Shown: positions 18,165 through 27,047 of the stretch, in pieces
Position numbering within the stretch: position 1 is the first letter of the stretch
Layout: each line of letters starts with the position of its first letter
From: an uncultured Gammaproteobacteria bacterium
GTDB lineage: Bacteria > Pseudomonadota > Gammaproteobacteria > Steroidobacterales > UBA11654
Assembly (NCBI GenBank): GCA_902553145.1
Contig: CACDKD010000002.1
Span: forward strand, 96,990-160,989
Length of the DNA: 64,000 nucleotides
Direction of reading: 5' to 3'
The notes under the pieces: model-generated
What the model saw: the letters and a program-made list of their open reading frames with translations, nothing else
What the model was told of the DNA's origin: nothing
Databases searched by the model: none
Program-made: the position numbers and the translations under genes

Positions 18165-18677
18165 TTATGAAAGTTTATAATTTGCAGAGATCAATTCTTT
18201 CAACCAATGATTGAATATCGTTGATAAGATTATTTTTTGTTCAATGCCTGACTTTTTGAGCAAGTTTTTTGATATCCCAGATTCTAATTTCTTGCTTACT
18301 GATTCATCCGAAAGGTCATAGATTTCGATCAACTTTGCATCCATGTATATTTTTGTACGAAAAGTGTAAGGCCTGAAGTGGACATTTCCACTGCTGCTCA
18401 ATGGGTCGATACACATATAAGCATGCTTTGTATATTTTGATAGATTCTCGATGCACACCTCAATAGAAGGCATGCTTGAGTTAGTTAGTCTGTATGTTTT
18501 AACGCTGTATTTACCTACTTCTGCAGGCTCATCAACACAAACTATTGAATCAAGAATAAGTGTCTTAAAAAGGATGAAATTCTGCTCAGTGAGATCATCG
18601 TTGAGTTTAGAAAGCTTCGCAATATCTTGATTGGATATCAGCTTAGGGTTTTCTTCAGATTTTAAGTAGTCTTTCAC
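18165..18677 (-). CDS. Conserved-looking cytoplasmic protein, unknown function
   Basis: A 170-aa protein I cannot place. It has no signal peptide or membrane segment. It contains scattered Cys (SIVCVDE, SIEVCIENL, AYMCIDPL), a strand-rich middle (GKYSVKTYRLTNSSMPSIEV, HFRPYTFRTKIYMDAKLIEIY) and a C-terminal helix (FNHWLKELISANY). It is translated just ahead of the His-tailed MFS gene (1-nt gap), so the two products may act together. It is divergent from the MAPEG gene, 70 bp away. Possibly a small accessory factor for the transporter, but the sequence does not show this. Confidence 0.65.
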   Translation of the reverse strand: MKDYLKSEENPKLISNQDIAKLSKLNDDLTEQNFILFKTLILDSIVCVDEPAEVGKYSVKTYRLTNSSMPSIEVCIENLSKYTKHAYMCIDPLSSSGNVHFRPYTFRTKIYMDAKLIEIYDLSDESVSKKLESGISKNLLKKSGIEQKIILSTIFNHWLKELISANYKLS

Positions 18678-18747
18678 CTGTAAGCCATTATAGTAAAGTT
18701 AAATCATAATATAATCATTCTGTAAATGATAAAAGGAGGATAGTGAT

Positions 18748-19122
18748 ATGACAATTGGATATATGTGTTTATTGATTTGTATGCTTTTACCAATTTTTTG
18801 GGCCGGAGTATCAAAATATGGGTGTGGTGATATTAAGTATGATAATGAATCGCCAAGAGATCATCTATTATCGCTATCGGGAAAAGCAAAGAATGCCTAC
18901 AATGCTGAGCAGAACTGTTATGAGACATTTCCTGCGTTTGCAGCTGCCGTAATCATTGCACACCAAATAGGCAATGATCAGTTCATGATTAATATGCTTT
19001 GCCTGGTCTTTTTGCTAACGAGGATACTACATGGCTATTTTTATATTACAAACAAAGGCTCATTGAGAAGCATTGTTTTTGTGCTAGGTCTGATTACAAA
19101 TATTTGGTTATTCTTTGTTTAA
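18748..19122 (+). CDS. MAPEG family membrane protein
   Basis: A 124-aa protein with four hydrophobic segments and the MAPEG pattern: an N-terminal helix, the cytoplasmic loop with AKNAYNAEQNCYETFPAFAA (the Asn-x-x-Glu glutathione-binding region) and LTRILHGYFYI, equivalent to the Arg-containing helix. Eukaryotic relatives are microsomal glutathione transferases and eicosanoid enzymes; bacterial roles are mostly unknown. It has a perfect Shine-Dalgarno (AAAGGAGG) and a TATAAT at 18710-18715. It overlaps the 3' end of orn by 4 bp, tail to tail. Confidence 0.85.
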   Translation: MTIGYMCLLICMLLPIFWAGVSKYGCGDIKYDNESPRDHLLSLSGKAKNAYNAEQNCYETFPAFAAAVIIAHQIGNDQFMINMLCLVFLLTRILHGYFYITNKGSLRSIVFVLGLITNIWLFFV

Positions 19123-19673
19123 TCATTTTCTATCTTAAGAAAATGATTCCGATAGTGTCTCAACTCGTATATTGAATCATAAATGTCGTCTCGGGCCATG
19201 TGGTTTGAGTTTTTAACATACGATCTTGATATGTCAGGTGCCCAGAGCTGAGCTGTAATCTTGATCGATGTGACATCCAAGTTGCGATACTGGAAGTGAT
19301 CTTCGAGATCAGGCATGAGTCTTGCCAAGAATCTTCTATCTTGGCAAATGCTGTTGCCGCACAACGGTGCTTCTTTCTTATTTGTTAGTTTTTGCAAAAA
19401 TTCTAATGTCTGATTCTCAGCGTCCATAATTGATAAGTTGGAGTTTCTGACTCTGTCTAATAACCCAGATCTTGAGTGAGTTCTCTTATTCCAATCGTCC
19501 ATCTTATCAAGCCGTTCATCATCATGATAAATGGCCAAATTAGGTCCTTCTGCAACAATTTCTAGATCTGCATCAGTAACAACTGTTGCAATTTCCAAAA
19601 TAGAGTCATTGAAGGTATCGAGACCTGTCATTTCAAGGTCTATCCAAATAAGACGTTTTGAAGAATTTGACAT
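19119..19673 (-). CDS. orn: Oligoribonuclease
   Basis: DEDDh 3'-5' exonuclease that degrades 2-5 nt RNA fragments and pGpG to mononucleotides; essential in many gammaproteobacteria. The 184-aa protein has WIDLEMTGLD (Asp/Glu metal ligands), ILEIATVVTD, GNSICQDRRFLARLMPDLE and the final catalytic HMARDDI...RHYR region. I chose the ATG at 19673 (MSNSSKRLIWIDLEMTG), which matches the family N-terminus; the in-frame ATG at 19748 would add 25 residues and overlap rsgA. It is divergent from rsgA, 50 bp apart. Confidence 0.95.
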   Translation of the reverse strand: MSNSSKRLIWIDLEMTGLDTFNDSILEIATVVTDADLEIVAEGPNLAIYHDDERLDKMDDWNKRTHSRSGLLDRVRNSNLSIMDAENQTLEFLQKLTNKKEAPLCGNSICQDRRFLARLMPDLEDHFQYRNLDVTSIKITAQLWAPDISRSYVKNSNHMARDDIYDSIYELRHYRNHFLKIEND

Positions 19674-19723
19674 AGAGTCAGATTTTATCAAACTTATAGA
19701 ATCAAATAGAGAAAACTTAATTA

Positions 19724-20602
19724 ATGACCGATACAAATAATATATCAATCGTAACAGAGCTTTATGGAAACAGAGGTTTATGCTGGAATGCCATTGATGG
19801 CTTTCAGTCTTTTATTTTAATTCAAAAGCAAACGGATATAGTTATTGGAGACAGGGTGATTTGCAATGAATTGGTTTCGGATGAGTGCACGATTGAAAAG
19901 ATAGTAGTCAAGGACAACTCCCTTAAAAAAATGAGTGCTAATGGCAGAGTTCAAAATATTGCAAATAATGTAACGAATGCAATTATGGTCTTATCATCTC
20001 AACCAAAACCAAATTTTTATTTGCTTGATAAGCTAATACTGATCGCTGAGTTGAATGCATGCAAAATAAATATTGTCATCAATAAATGCGATTTAGACCA
20101 TGCATCACTGAAAGATTCGCTTAATTACTATGAGCTCTTGGGTTATCCCGTAACAATTGTTTCCGCAAAGAACAATATTAATAAAGACAATCTTTTAAGC
20201 ATTTTGAAGGGTGAATCTTCATTACTCCTAGGTCAATCTGGTGTTGGAAAATCAACTTTGATAAATTGGCTGCTTCAAGAAGAAACCATAAAAACCAATA
20301 TGCTTTCCCAAAAGAACCAGCGAGGCAGACATACCACCACTACCACAAAGCTTCATATAATGAATAACGATACCTATCTTTTTGATACACCAGGTATGGA
20401 GAATCCTTATCCAAATATTTCTGATAAGCACCAGATTCAAGAGGGTTTCAGGGAGATGGTATCCAATAGAAATGAATGCAAATACAGAGACTGTTTGCAT
20501 ATTAACGAACCAAGATGCTCTGTAAAAGACTCGATGCTATCGAATGAGTCCTCAGAAAGGCGTCACAGTCATTACGTCAAAATATTTGAAACTATCTCTT
20601 AG
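19724..20602 (+). CDS. rsgA: Small ribosomal subunit biogenesis GTPase RsgA
   Basis: Late-stage 30S maturation GTPase. The 292-aa protein is circularly permuted as expected: an OB-fold N-terminus, then G4 (NKCD, 120-123), G5, and only then G1 (GQSGVGKST, 170-178), the RGRHTTTTTKLH switch and G3 (DTPGM). The C-terminal zinc knuckle CKYRDCLHINEPRC is complete. orn and rsgA are neighbours in many gammaproteobacteria, usually divergent, which fits. It overlaps recR tail to tail by 11 bp. Confidence 0.96.
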   Translation: MTDTNNISIVTELYGNRGLCWNAIDGFQSFILIQKQTDIVIGDRVICNELVSDECTIEKIVVKDNSLKKMSANGRVQNIANNVTNAIMVLSSQPKPNFYLLDKLILIAELNACKINIVINKCDLDHASLKDSLNYYELLGYPVTIVSAKNNINKDNLLSILKGESSLLLGQSGVGKSTLINWLLQEETIKTNMLSQKNQRGRHTTTTTKLHIMNNDTYLFDTPGMENPYPNISDKHQIQEGFREMVSNRNECKYRDCLHINEPRCSVKDSMLSNESSERRHSHYVKIFETIS

Positions 20603-21200
20603 AGACTATCGATCGGTTATTCAACGCCTGTGTCAATGTACTTGAGTCAACATATTCAAGTTCACCTCCCATGGGAACGCCGTAAGCAATTCTAGAGGCC
20701 TCTATATCAGTCCCTTCAATCAGATTAAGAATATATGATGCAGTTGCTTCTCCTTCGATTGTTGAACTATTTGCTAAGATGATTTCTTTAATCGAACCAT
20801 TGTTTAGAATTGCCTCAAGTTTATTGAGTTTCAGCTGATCTGGCCCAATTCCATCCAATGGAGAAAGCTTTCCCATTAGAACAAAGTATTTGCCATTAAA
20901 AGACAGTGAATTTTCAATTGCTATCATATCTGCAGGCGATTCAATTACACACAGTATTGCCGAGTCTCTTTTTGGGTCGCTGCATATTTGGCACAATTCA
21001 GAATCTGTATACATTCTACAATTTGAACACTCATTGATATTTTCTAAGGCATTTTTTATTGCATCTGAGAGAAACAAGGCTTTTTCCTGATTGTGTTGAA
21101 TCAGGTTAAATACAATTCTTTGAGCGCTTTTGACGCCAATACCAGGCAGGCCCTTAAAAGCGTTGATGAGGTCTTGAAGAATGGGGCTAAAATGTTTCAT
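20592..21200 (-). CDS. recR: Recombination protein RecR
   Basis: RecFOR-pathway protein that helps load RecA on gapped DNA. The 202-aa protein has the helix-hairpin-helix FKGLPGIGVKSAQRIV (residues 16-30), a C4 zinc finger (Cys58, 61, 70, 73) and a Toprim domain (LCVIESPADMIAIE to ILANSSTIEGEAT). Its ATG overlaps the dnaX stop by 4 bp. The usual small ybaB gene between dnaX and recR is absent. Confidence 0.97.
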   Translation of the reverse strand: MKHFSPILQDLINAFKGLPGIGVKSAQRIVFNLIQHNQEKALFLSDAIKNALENINECSNCRMYTDSELCQICSDPKRDSAILCVIESPADMIAIENSLSFNGKYFVLMGKLSPLDGIGPDQLKLNKLEAILNNGSIKEIILANSSTIEGEATASYILNLIEGTDIEASRIAYGVPMGGELEYVDSSTLTQALNNRSIVSKR

Positions 21201-22735
21201 TTTGTTTCTTCGATTGTAGCATCGAAAAGGTCTACGTATTCTTGAACCACAGGATCGGAGCTAGCTCTAGATTCATTCATAATGATTTGTTCTTCATTTT
21301 TAGTCTTCACTTCGCCTGCCAATGTATTTCCATTTTCTTTTTCAATATGAATGAGAACTTTCTCAAAGCCATCGTAGTGTTTGATCAGATATGAATTTAA
21401 ACCATCTACAGCACGATCAATCATTTGATGTTCATTCTGACTATGAATTTTTAGATAAAGAACGTCGTTATCAATTTGATCGAAGAAACAATTGGCAGCA
21501 AGCTGTTTGACTGCGCCTGAGATATTCATTTTTGCGACTTCCTTGGTCCAATTATTTGATGAGATGGTATATCTATCTGACTTTCCATTGCTTAGTGGTT
21601 CAGATTTTTTAATTTTTTTTTGTGCCGAAACAGATTGTTTTTTTGAATCGTTTAATGAATCAGACAATTGGAATGCAAACATCCTCAGAATAGCCATGGT
21701 AAAACCCTCTCTACTGCTTGGGGCCATGGATAGATCTCTTTTAGAGTTAATGGCAATCTGATAGATCAGTTGAATAATCTCGGGCTCATGATTTTTTGAT
21801 AATTCAACCACTTCAGACTGAGCATCAACTTTTGAAGCATCCAATACCTGAAGATAAGCAATTTCTTGAACAATGCTTGCGATGCCATCAAGAACATCGT
21901 TGTAATTTGGATATTTAGAATCTAATTGCTCTAGTTGTTCATTTAGAGTTTCAGAGTCCTGATTGAGAATACATTGGACAATTGAAAGAGCGTATTTATT
22001 ATCGATTAATCCAAGCATATCGATAACATTATCTTCAGAAAGCTTATAGTCCTCATAGGCAAGCGCTTGGTCCAATAAGCTCAAAGCATCCCTCATGCTT
22101 CCGTCTGCAGATTTACTGATAATCGAAAGTGCGAGATCCTCATATTCAATTTTTTCAGCATCGAGTATCTCTTTCATTCTAAGCTTTATTTCATCTTCTG
22201 ATATCCGCTTTAGATTGAACTGAAGACAACGAGATAAGACTGTTATTGGAAGTTTTTCCGGCTCTGTTGTTGCCAGCAAGAATTTCATATGCTCAGGCGG
22301 TTCCTCAAGAGTTTTTAAAAGAGCATTGAATCCCGGTCCAGTGATCTGGTGAGCTTCGTCAATCAAGTAAACTTTGTATTTCCCTTGTGTAGGTGTGTAT
22401 TGTGAATTTTGAGTTAGTTCTTTAATATCGTCTATGCCTCGTTGAGATGCTGCATCAATTTCAATCAAATCCATGAAATTTCCTTCATCAATTGATATGC
22501 AGTTTGCACATTTACCGCAGGGCTCAGGAGAAACCCCTTCAAGACAATTTAGTGCTTTGGCAAACAACCTAGCAATCGTTGTTTTTCCTACGCCTCTGGT
22601 TCCTGAGAAGAGAAGCGCATGATGAACTTTGTTTTGCTTAAGGGAGTTTTGAATCGCCCTCACAACATGATCCTGACCCGAGACTTCAGAGAAGTTTTTG
22701 GGGCGATATTTTCTTGCAAGTACTAAATAACTCAT
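21197..22735 (-). CDS. dnaX: DNA polymerase III subunit tau (and probably gamma)
   Basis: Clamp-loader ATPase and replisome organiser. At 512 aa it is shorter than E. coli tau (643). It begins YLVLARKYRPKNFSEVSGQD, has Walker A GTRGVGKT (45-52), a zinc module (CGKCANC, 73-79), the YLIDEAHQITGPGFNALLKT Walker B region and the LSRCLQFNLKR arginine finger. Domain III ends near residue 365. At codons 372-374 a run of nine A creates a slippery site; a -1 shift gives Asn-stop, making a ~375-residue gamma form. Operon with recR. Confidence 0.97.
   Translation of the reverse strand: MSYLVLARKYRPKNFSEVSGQDHVVRAIQNSLKQNKVHHALLFSGTRGVGKTTIARLFAKALNCLEGVSPEPCGKCANCISIDEGNFMDLIEIDAASQRGIDDIKELTQNSQYTPTQGKYKVYLIDEAHQITGPGFNALLKTLEEPPEHMKFLLATTEPEKLPITVLSRCLQFNLKRISEDEIKLRMKEILDAEKIEYEDLALSIISKSADGSMRDALSLLDQALAYEDYKLSEDNVIDMLGLIDNKYALSIVQCILNQDSETLNEQLEQLDSKYPNYNDVLDGIASIVQEIAYLQVLDASKVDAQSEVVELSKNHEPEIIQLIYQIAINSKRDLSMAPSSREGFTMAILRMFAFQLSDSLNDSKKQSVSAQKKIKKSEPLSNGKSDRYTISSNNWTKEVAKMNISGAVKQLAANCFFDQIDNDVLYLKIHSQNEHQMIDRAVDGLNSYLIKHYDGFEKVLIHIEKENGNTLAGEVKTKNEEQIIMNESRASSDPVVQEYVDLFDATIEETK
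21613..21621 (-). other. Candidate programmed frameshift/slippage site in dnaX
   Basis: Nine consecutive A on the coding strand, read CAA AAA AAA ATT (Gln372-Lys-Lys-Ile). Slipping -1 on AAA AAA gives AAT TAA, so translation stops after one new codon. Loss of one A gives a stop after six new codons (TTA AAA AAT CTG AAC CAC TAA). The site lies just after clamp-loader domain III, where E. coli and Thermus make gamma. A second run of seven A lies 23 nt upstream (21638-21644). Downstream secondary structure is weak. Confidence 0.6.
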
Positions 22736-22806
22736 CGTCTACGAAATTTAACAACACAGTGGATTAAGATATATTACAATCTTCTCAATTAGAAGTAACC
22801 ATAGAA

Positions 22807-24258
22807 ATGAATCAAGAACACATAGATGTATTAGTAGTTGGAGCTGGAATCTCCGGAATCGGTGCTGGATATTATCTGAAGACTAAATGTCCGAATAAAA
22901 GCTTTAAGATTCTTGAGTCTAGAAAAAAACTTGGAGGCACTTGGGATTTATTCAAATATCCCGGAATCCGTTCAGACTCTGATATGACTACCATGGGATT
23001 CCGATTTAAACCATGGACTGGAAAGAATTTGGTAGCGGGCGGCAGTGCCATTCTCGATTATTTGAATGATGTCGTCGATGAGAATGGTTTCAGAGACAAG
23101 ATTCAATACAATTCTCATGTGATCAAAGCATCATGGAAATCCAGTGAATCCAAGTGGTATGTGACTTATCAGGATAAAAATGATGAGAGCAAGACCATAA
23201 TCACGTGTAATTTTCTCTATTTTTGTGTCGGCTACTACGACTATGAGAAGGGTCACGAACCAGAATTTGATGGGCAAAATGAATTCAATGGAACAATTAT
23301 CCACCCACAACACTGGCCAGAGGAACTTGATTATAAGGATAAAAACGTCGTAGTGATTGGCAGTGGCGCCACTGCAGTAACGTTGATTCCCTCAATGGCC
23401 AATAAAACAAGACATATCACGATGCTTCAACGTTCGCCTACGTATTATATGGTTAGACCAAATATAGATCCCATAGGGGCTTTCTTCAGACGATTCATGG
23501 GGAAAACGGTCTCTTATTTTGTGATGCGATGGAAAAACATCCAATTGCAGTCGTGGTTTTTCAAAAGGGCAAGAAAAGACCCCAAATTAATCAAAGATTT
23601 CTTAATCGGAGTTGTAAAAGAAAAACTTGACCCTGAGCACAATGTGGATAAACATTTTACCCCCTCTTACAACCCATGGGAGCAGCGTCTCTGCCTTGTT
23701 CCTGATGGGGATTTGTTTAACGCCATCAATGAAGGTAAGGCCTCAGTTGTCACTGATCAAATTGACTCATTTACACCTGATGGAATTAAACTCGAGTCAG
23801 GTGACGAATTGAAAGCAGATATAATCGTCACTGCAACTGGTCTCAAATTAATGGTTTGCAGCAATATCGAAATCTCTGTAGACGATCAAATCATTGATAT
23901 TTCTAAGACCATGACATACAAAGGCATGATGGTTAGTGACGTTCCTAATGTCGTATGGACGTTTGGTTACACAAATGCCTCGTGGACATTAAGGGCAGAC
24001 CTAACTGCTGAGTACACCTGCAAAATACTTAATTACATGGATAAAAATGGCTATTGTATTGCCACGCCAACGCCCTCCTCAGAAGTCGGTGAAGAAGGTT
24101 CATGGCTGGACTTTAATTCTGGATACGTTACTAGATCCACTCATCTATTTCCTAGACAAGGCAATAGAGATCCTTGGAGAAACACTCAAAATTACACAAA
24201 GGATGTAGTCAGCTTAAGATACGGCAAAGTTAAAGATGATGAATTGGAGTTTTCATAA
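22807..24258 (+). CDS. Flavin-containing / Baeyer-Villiger-type monooxygenase
   Basis: FAD- and NADPH-dependent monooxygenase, probably turning a ketone into an ester or lactone. The 483-aa protein has the FAD Rossmann motif GAGISG (12-17), a GGTWDLFKYPGIRSDSD block, the Baeyer-Villiger fingerprint FxGxxxHxxxW as FNGTIIHPQHW (160-170) and the second nucleotide motif GSGATA (185-190). The fingerprint supports Baeyer-Villiger over a simple N- or S-oxidase, but the substrate is unknown. It is on the plus strand, divergent from dnaX and convergent with a five-gene catabolic operon (6-bp gap). Confidence 0.88.
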   Translation: MNQEHIDVLVVGAGISGIGAGYYLKTKCPNKSFKILESRKKLGGTWDLFKYPGIRSDSDMTTMGFRFKPWTGKNLVAGGSAILDYLNDVVDENGFRDKIQYNSHVIKASWKSSESKWYVTYQDKNDESKTIITCNFLYFCVGYYDYEKGHEPEFDGQNEFNGTIIHPQHWPEELDYKDKNVVVIGSGATAVTLIPSMANKTRHITMLQRSPTYYMVRPNIDPIGAFFRRFMGKTVSYFVMRWKNIQLQSWFFKRARKDPKLIKDFLIGVVKEKLDPEHNVDKHFTPSYNPWEQRLCLVPDGDLFNAINEGKASVVTDQIDSFTPDGIKLESGDELKADIIVTATGLKLMVCSNIEISVDDQIIDISKTMTYKGMMVSDVPNVVWTFGYTNASWTLRADLTAEYTCKILNYMDKNGYCIATPTPSSEVGEEGSWLDFNSGYVTRSTHLFPRQGNRDPWRNTQNYTKDVVSLRYGKVKDDELEFS

Positions 24259-24263
24259 CTCTT

Positions 24264-24773
24264 TTAGACGCCTTTCAGGATGTCCTCGTAGCTAGGGTTT
24301 TTACCGTCATAACCTGACCAATCTTTGGTCAATTTGACTTCATCGATTAGAGTTCTTTTAGCAAGTATCCCATTTTGAAACCAGTGCCATGTTCTTGCTC
24401 GATTGTTTCCATTATTGCTCACTTGAATCATTTCATACAAGTAAAGGTCAGGTTCATTTGTTCTTTCCCAATACAGCAATAGTGTTCGCTGATACTCATC
24501 CAAATCTACTTTTGCAGCCCATCCATCTATCGGTCCTTTAAAGACTAATCGATTGTCTTTTATTTCAGCTGGAAAATCTCTGTCTTCAGATTTGCCGTCC
24601 TTCCATCGATATAAATTGGTTTGATGATAATCGGTGTCATTGATAACTCGGCATAGAAGCCTTGAACGGTGCTCGTCAATCTTTAGACCGTTATGATCGT
24701 AATAACGATAATATCCTTCCCATACACCTTCGTGGTCCTTAAGAAATGGCATTTGTCCTTTTAATGACATCAA
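24264..24773 (-). CDS. Small lipocalin-like/DUF3598-like protein, unknown function
   Basis: A 169-aa soluble protein without signal peptide. It opens FLKDHEGVWEGYYRYYDHNGLKIDEHRS, then repeated beta strands rich in Trp and Tyr (NDTDYHQTNLYRWKDGKS, RTLLLYWERTNEPDLYLYEMI, RARTWHWFQNG). The pattern G-x-W-x-G at the first strand plus an all-beta body suggests a calycin/lipocalin-like barrel similar to DUF3598 or DUF1579 proteins that bind small hydrophobic ligands. It is the last gene of the operon and overlaps the MFS gene by 4 bp, so it may bind the operon's substrate or product. Confidence 0.7.
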   Translation of the reverse strand: MMSLKGQMPFLKDHEGVWEGYYRYYDHNGLKIDEHRSRLLCRVINDTDYHQTNLYRWKDGKSEDRDFPAEIKDNRLVFKGPIDGWAAKVDLDEYQRTLLLYWERTNEPDLYLYEMIQVSNNGNNRARTWHWFQNGILAKRTLIDEVKLTKDWSGYDGKNPSYEDILKGV

Positions 24774-26044
24774 GCGGCTCCTTTATTCACTGATTTATAA
24801 TTCTTCCCTGCTATATAAAATGCTGGCAAAGAAAATATTGCAAGCAATTGAAAGGTTAGAATCGTTATCGAATATGGTTTTTCAATTCCATACTGGATCA
24901 AGGCATCTATCATAACACCAGCCATTGTCGTTGAAAATCCAAGCCCAACTAGATTGACCATGAATATATAGTAAGCCAAAACGAGGGCCTTATGTTTCTC
25001 CGGAGCCATTTCTTGCACTGCCGATGTAATGGGGCCGTAGAATGTGCCCCACTGAAAAAATCCCAAGAACATGAGGGAAAAAAATAAAGTTGAAGTGTCG
25101 GTTGTGAGGCGATAAAAAAGTATAAAAGGGGTGAATACCAACAAACACCAAAATAAAAATAGCTGTCTACCGTTGCCTGTCTTTTTGACGTAATAATCGC
25201 TACCTATGCCGCCAAAAAGATTCCCGAGTATCCCAGCTGGAAGTCCAATTGCCCCTGTGATTAAGAGTATTTCAGCTCGGTCAAAACCTTTGTCATTGAC
25301 CAACCATAACTGATCAAAGACAGTGGCTCCTAAAATAAAATTAACTGCTATACCGCCATAAATGGTTAACCTGAGTGACAAATTGGATTTTATTATTCCT
25401 CTGAGTTCACTGAATGATTCCCTGAGAATATCCATATTAACGATTGTCTGATTATTCTTTAATAGCAATTCTTCTGTTCGTTTGTCCGATTCTTTGAAAA
25501 AATATGTAATTAGAGCCAACACCAAACCAAGTGCACCGAGAGCATAAAAACAGTTTCTCCAACCCCAGATGGGTCCTAAATATCCTGCAATAAAAAAAGA
25601 CAAAGCAACGCCGACTGGAACTGCGATATAATAAAATCCAGCCACAAAACCCATTCTAGTTTTTGGAAAATAGTCTGACATATAAGAAATTGCAGTTGGT
25701 GTAAGAATTGACTCCCCGACACCAATAAATATTCTTGGCAGTAGTAACATCCAGAAACCCTTGGCCATGCCGGTTGCAGCGGTTAATAGTGACCAAAGTG
25801 CAACACCAAGTGCCATAAACTTGGGTCTGTGTACACGGTCTGCAATAGCTCCCATGATCACGCCCATGATCGAGTAAAAGATGATGAATGCCAATCCCGT
25901 GAGTATCCCAAACTCAGTATTGCTGAGTCCTAAATCTGGAACTATAAAATTTGAGAAACTGGCAAGTAACTGACGATCAACAAAACTAAGAATGTTGAGT
26001 GTCGTTAAATAGAAGAGAATGAAATATTTAAATTTAGAGGTCAT
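24770..26044 (-). CDS. MFS transporter, spinster-like
   Basis: A 424-aa inner-membrane protein with 12 hydrophobic segments. The start (LTTLNILSFVDRQLLASFSNF), GLSNTEFGILTGLAFIIFYS and ADRVHRPKFMALGVALWSLL are typical of the spinster-like MFS branch, frequent in marine catabolic clusters. Direction and substrate are unknown. It overlaps its upstream neighbour and the downstream gene by 4 bp each (translational coupling), so uptake or efflux of the compound processed by this operon is the simplest reading. Confidence 0.88.
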   Translation of the reverse strand: MTSKFKYFILFYLTTLNILSFVDRQLLASFSNFIVPDLGLSNTEFGILTGLAFIIFYSIMGVIMGAIADRVHRPKFMALGVALWSLLTAATGMAKGFWMLLLPRIFIGVGESILTPTAISYMSDYFPKTRMGFVAGFYYIAVPVGVALSFFIAGYLGPIWGWRNCFYALGALGLVLALITYFFKESDKRTEELLLKNNQTIVNMDILRESFSELRGIIKSNLSLRLTIYGGIAVNFILGATVFDQLWLVNDKGFDRAEILLITGAIGLPAGILGNLFGGIGSDYYVKKTGNGRQLFLFWCLLVFTPFILFYRLTTDTSTLFFSLMFLGFFQWGTFYGPITSAVQEMAPEKHKALVLAYYIFMVNLVGLGFSTTMAGVMIDALIQYGIEKPYSITILTFQLLAIFSLPAFYIAGKNYKSVNKGAA

Positions 26045-27045
26045 CCATTTCTTATCTGGATTGCAACTTTCCCTTTGGCTTCTCTATTTGCAAGCGATTC
26101 AATAGCAGCAATAGTCTCATCGAGGGAGTATACTTTTTCAACCTTGGGTTGGATCAGTTTTTTTGCGTGCATCTCGAATAGATCATTGAAGTTTTGTGCA
26201 TTCAACATTGCTTCTCTGATGCAAAAACTCCCCCAAAATACGCCCACTATCTGACACCCTTTCAGTAAAGCCAGGTTAAGCGGTATCTTTGGAATACTTG
26301 ATGTAAAGCCTATGACGAGATACCTGCCCTTCCAGGCCATGGCTCTTAAAGCAGGTTCTGCATAATACCCACCAACGGGATCAAAGGTGACATCAACCCC
26401 ATTTCCCTTCGTCATTTCTTTAATTTGACTGGAAAATTTTCTCTGGTCTTCATTGCTGCTAAGATCTTTGGGATACAATATTGTTTCGTCGGCACCCGCC
26501 TCTTTGCATAATTCCAATTTTTCATCTTCAGATGCTGCGGCGATCACTCTTGCTCCCATTGCTTTTGCGACATGAATTGCCGATATACCAAGCCCTCCTG
26601 CTGCACCCATTATCAGGACATTGTCATCTTCATTGAGTTCTGCTCGCTGTTTAAAGGCGTGTATGGATGTTCCGTAGTTCAAAGGAAATATTGAGCCTGT
26701 AAGATAATCCATTGAGTCCGGTAATGGCATGATATTGAATTGATTGCAAAGTGCATATTCGGAAAATCCTCCACTGCCTTTGAATCCGATCACTCGATCG
26801 CCCTCTTTCCATCCTTTGACCTTTGATCCAATACTTTTTATAACTCCTGCAAACTCACCGCCTGGTGAAAATGGGAAGTCAGGTTTAATTTGATACAAAC
26901 CTTGAACTACGAGAACATCTGGAAATGCGACTCCAGCCGCGTAAACCTCTATAAGCACGTCATTGTCCTGAGGCTCAGGAATATCAATGTCTTCAATCTT
27001 GTGTGATGAAATCGGTCCAAATTCCCGACATAAATATGCTTTCAT
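26041..27045 (-). CDS. NADPH:quinone reductase-like zinc-independent dehydrogenase
   Basis: Medium-chain dehydrogenase/reductase of the quinone-reductase branch, 334 aa. It shows the N-terminal GroES-like fold (EVYAAGVAFPDVLVVQGLYQ, FSPGGEFAGVIKSIGSKVKGW), the NADPH site GAAGGLGISAIHVAKAMGARVIA and GVDVTFDPVGG. Catalytic zinc ligands are absent. Relatives reduce enones, quinones or acryloyl-type acids. I chose the ATG at 27045 (MKAYLCREFG), preceded by AAAGGAG; longer in-frame starts overlap the upstream gene. Probably reduces a C=C or oxidises an alcohol in this pathway. Confidence 0.9.
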   Translation of the reverse strand: MKAYLCREFGPISSHKIEDIDIPEPQDNDVLIEVYAAGVAFPDVLVVQGLYQIKPDFPFSPGGEFAGVIKSIGSKVKGWKEGDRVIGFKGSGGFSEYALCNQFNIMPLPDSMDYLTGSIFPLNYGTSIHAFKQRAELNEDDNVLIMGAAGGLGISAIHVAKAMGARVIAAASEDEKLELCKEAGADETILYPKDLSSNEDQRKFSSQIKEMTKGNGVDVTFDPVGGYYAEPALRAMAWKGRYLVIGFTSSIPKIPLNLALLKGCQIVGVFWGSFCIREAMLNAQNFNDLFEMHAKKLIQPKVEKVYSLDETIAAIESLANREAKGKVAIQIRNG

Positions 27046-27047
27046 AA

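Noticed and set aside
21638..21644. Run of seven A on the dnaX coding strand, 23 nt upstream of the A9 run.
   Set aside because: The -1 and +1 frames do not stop at once as they do at the A9 run, and seven A is common in this AT-rich DNA.
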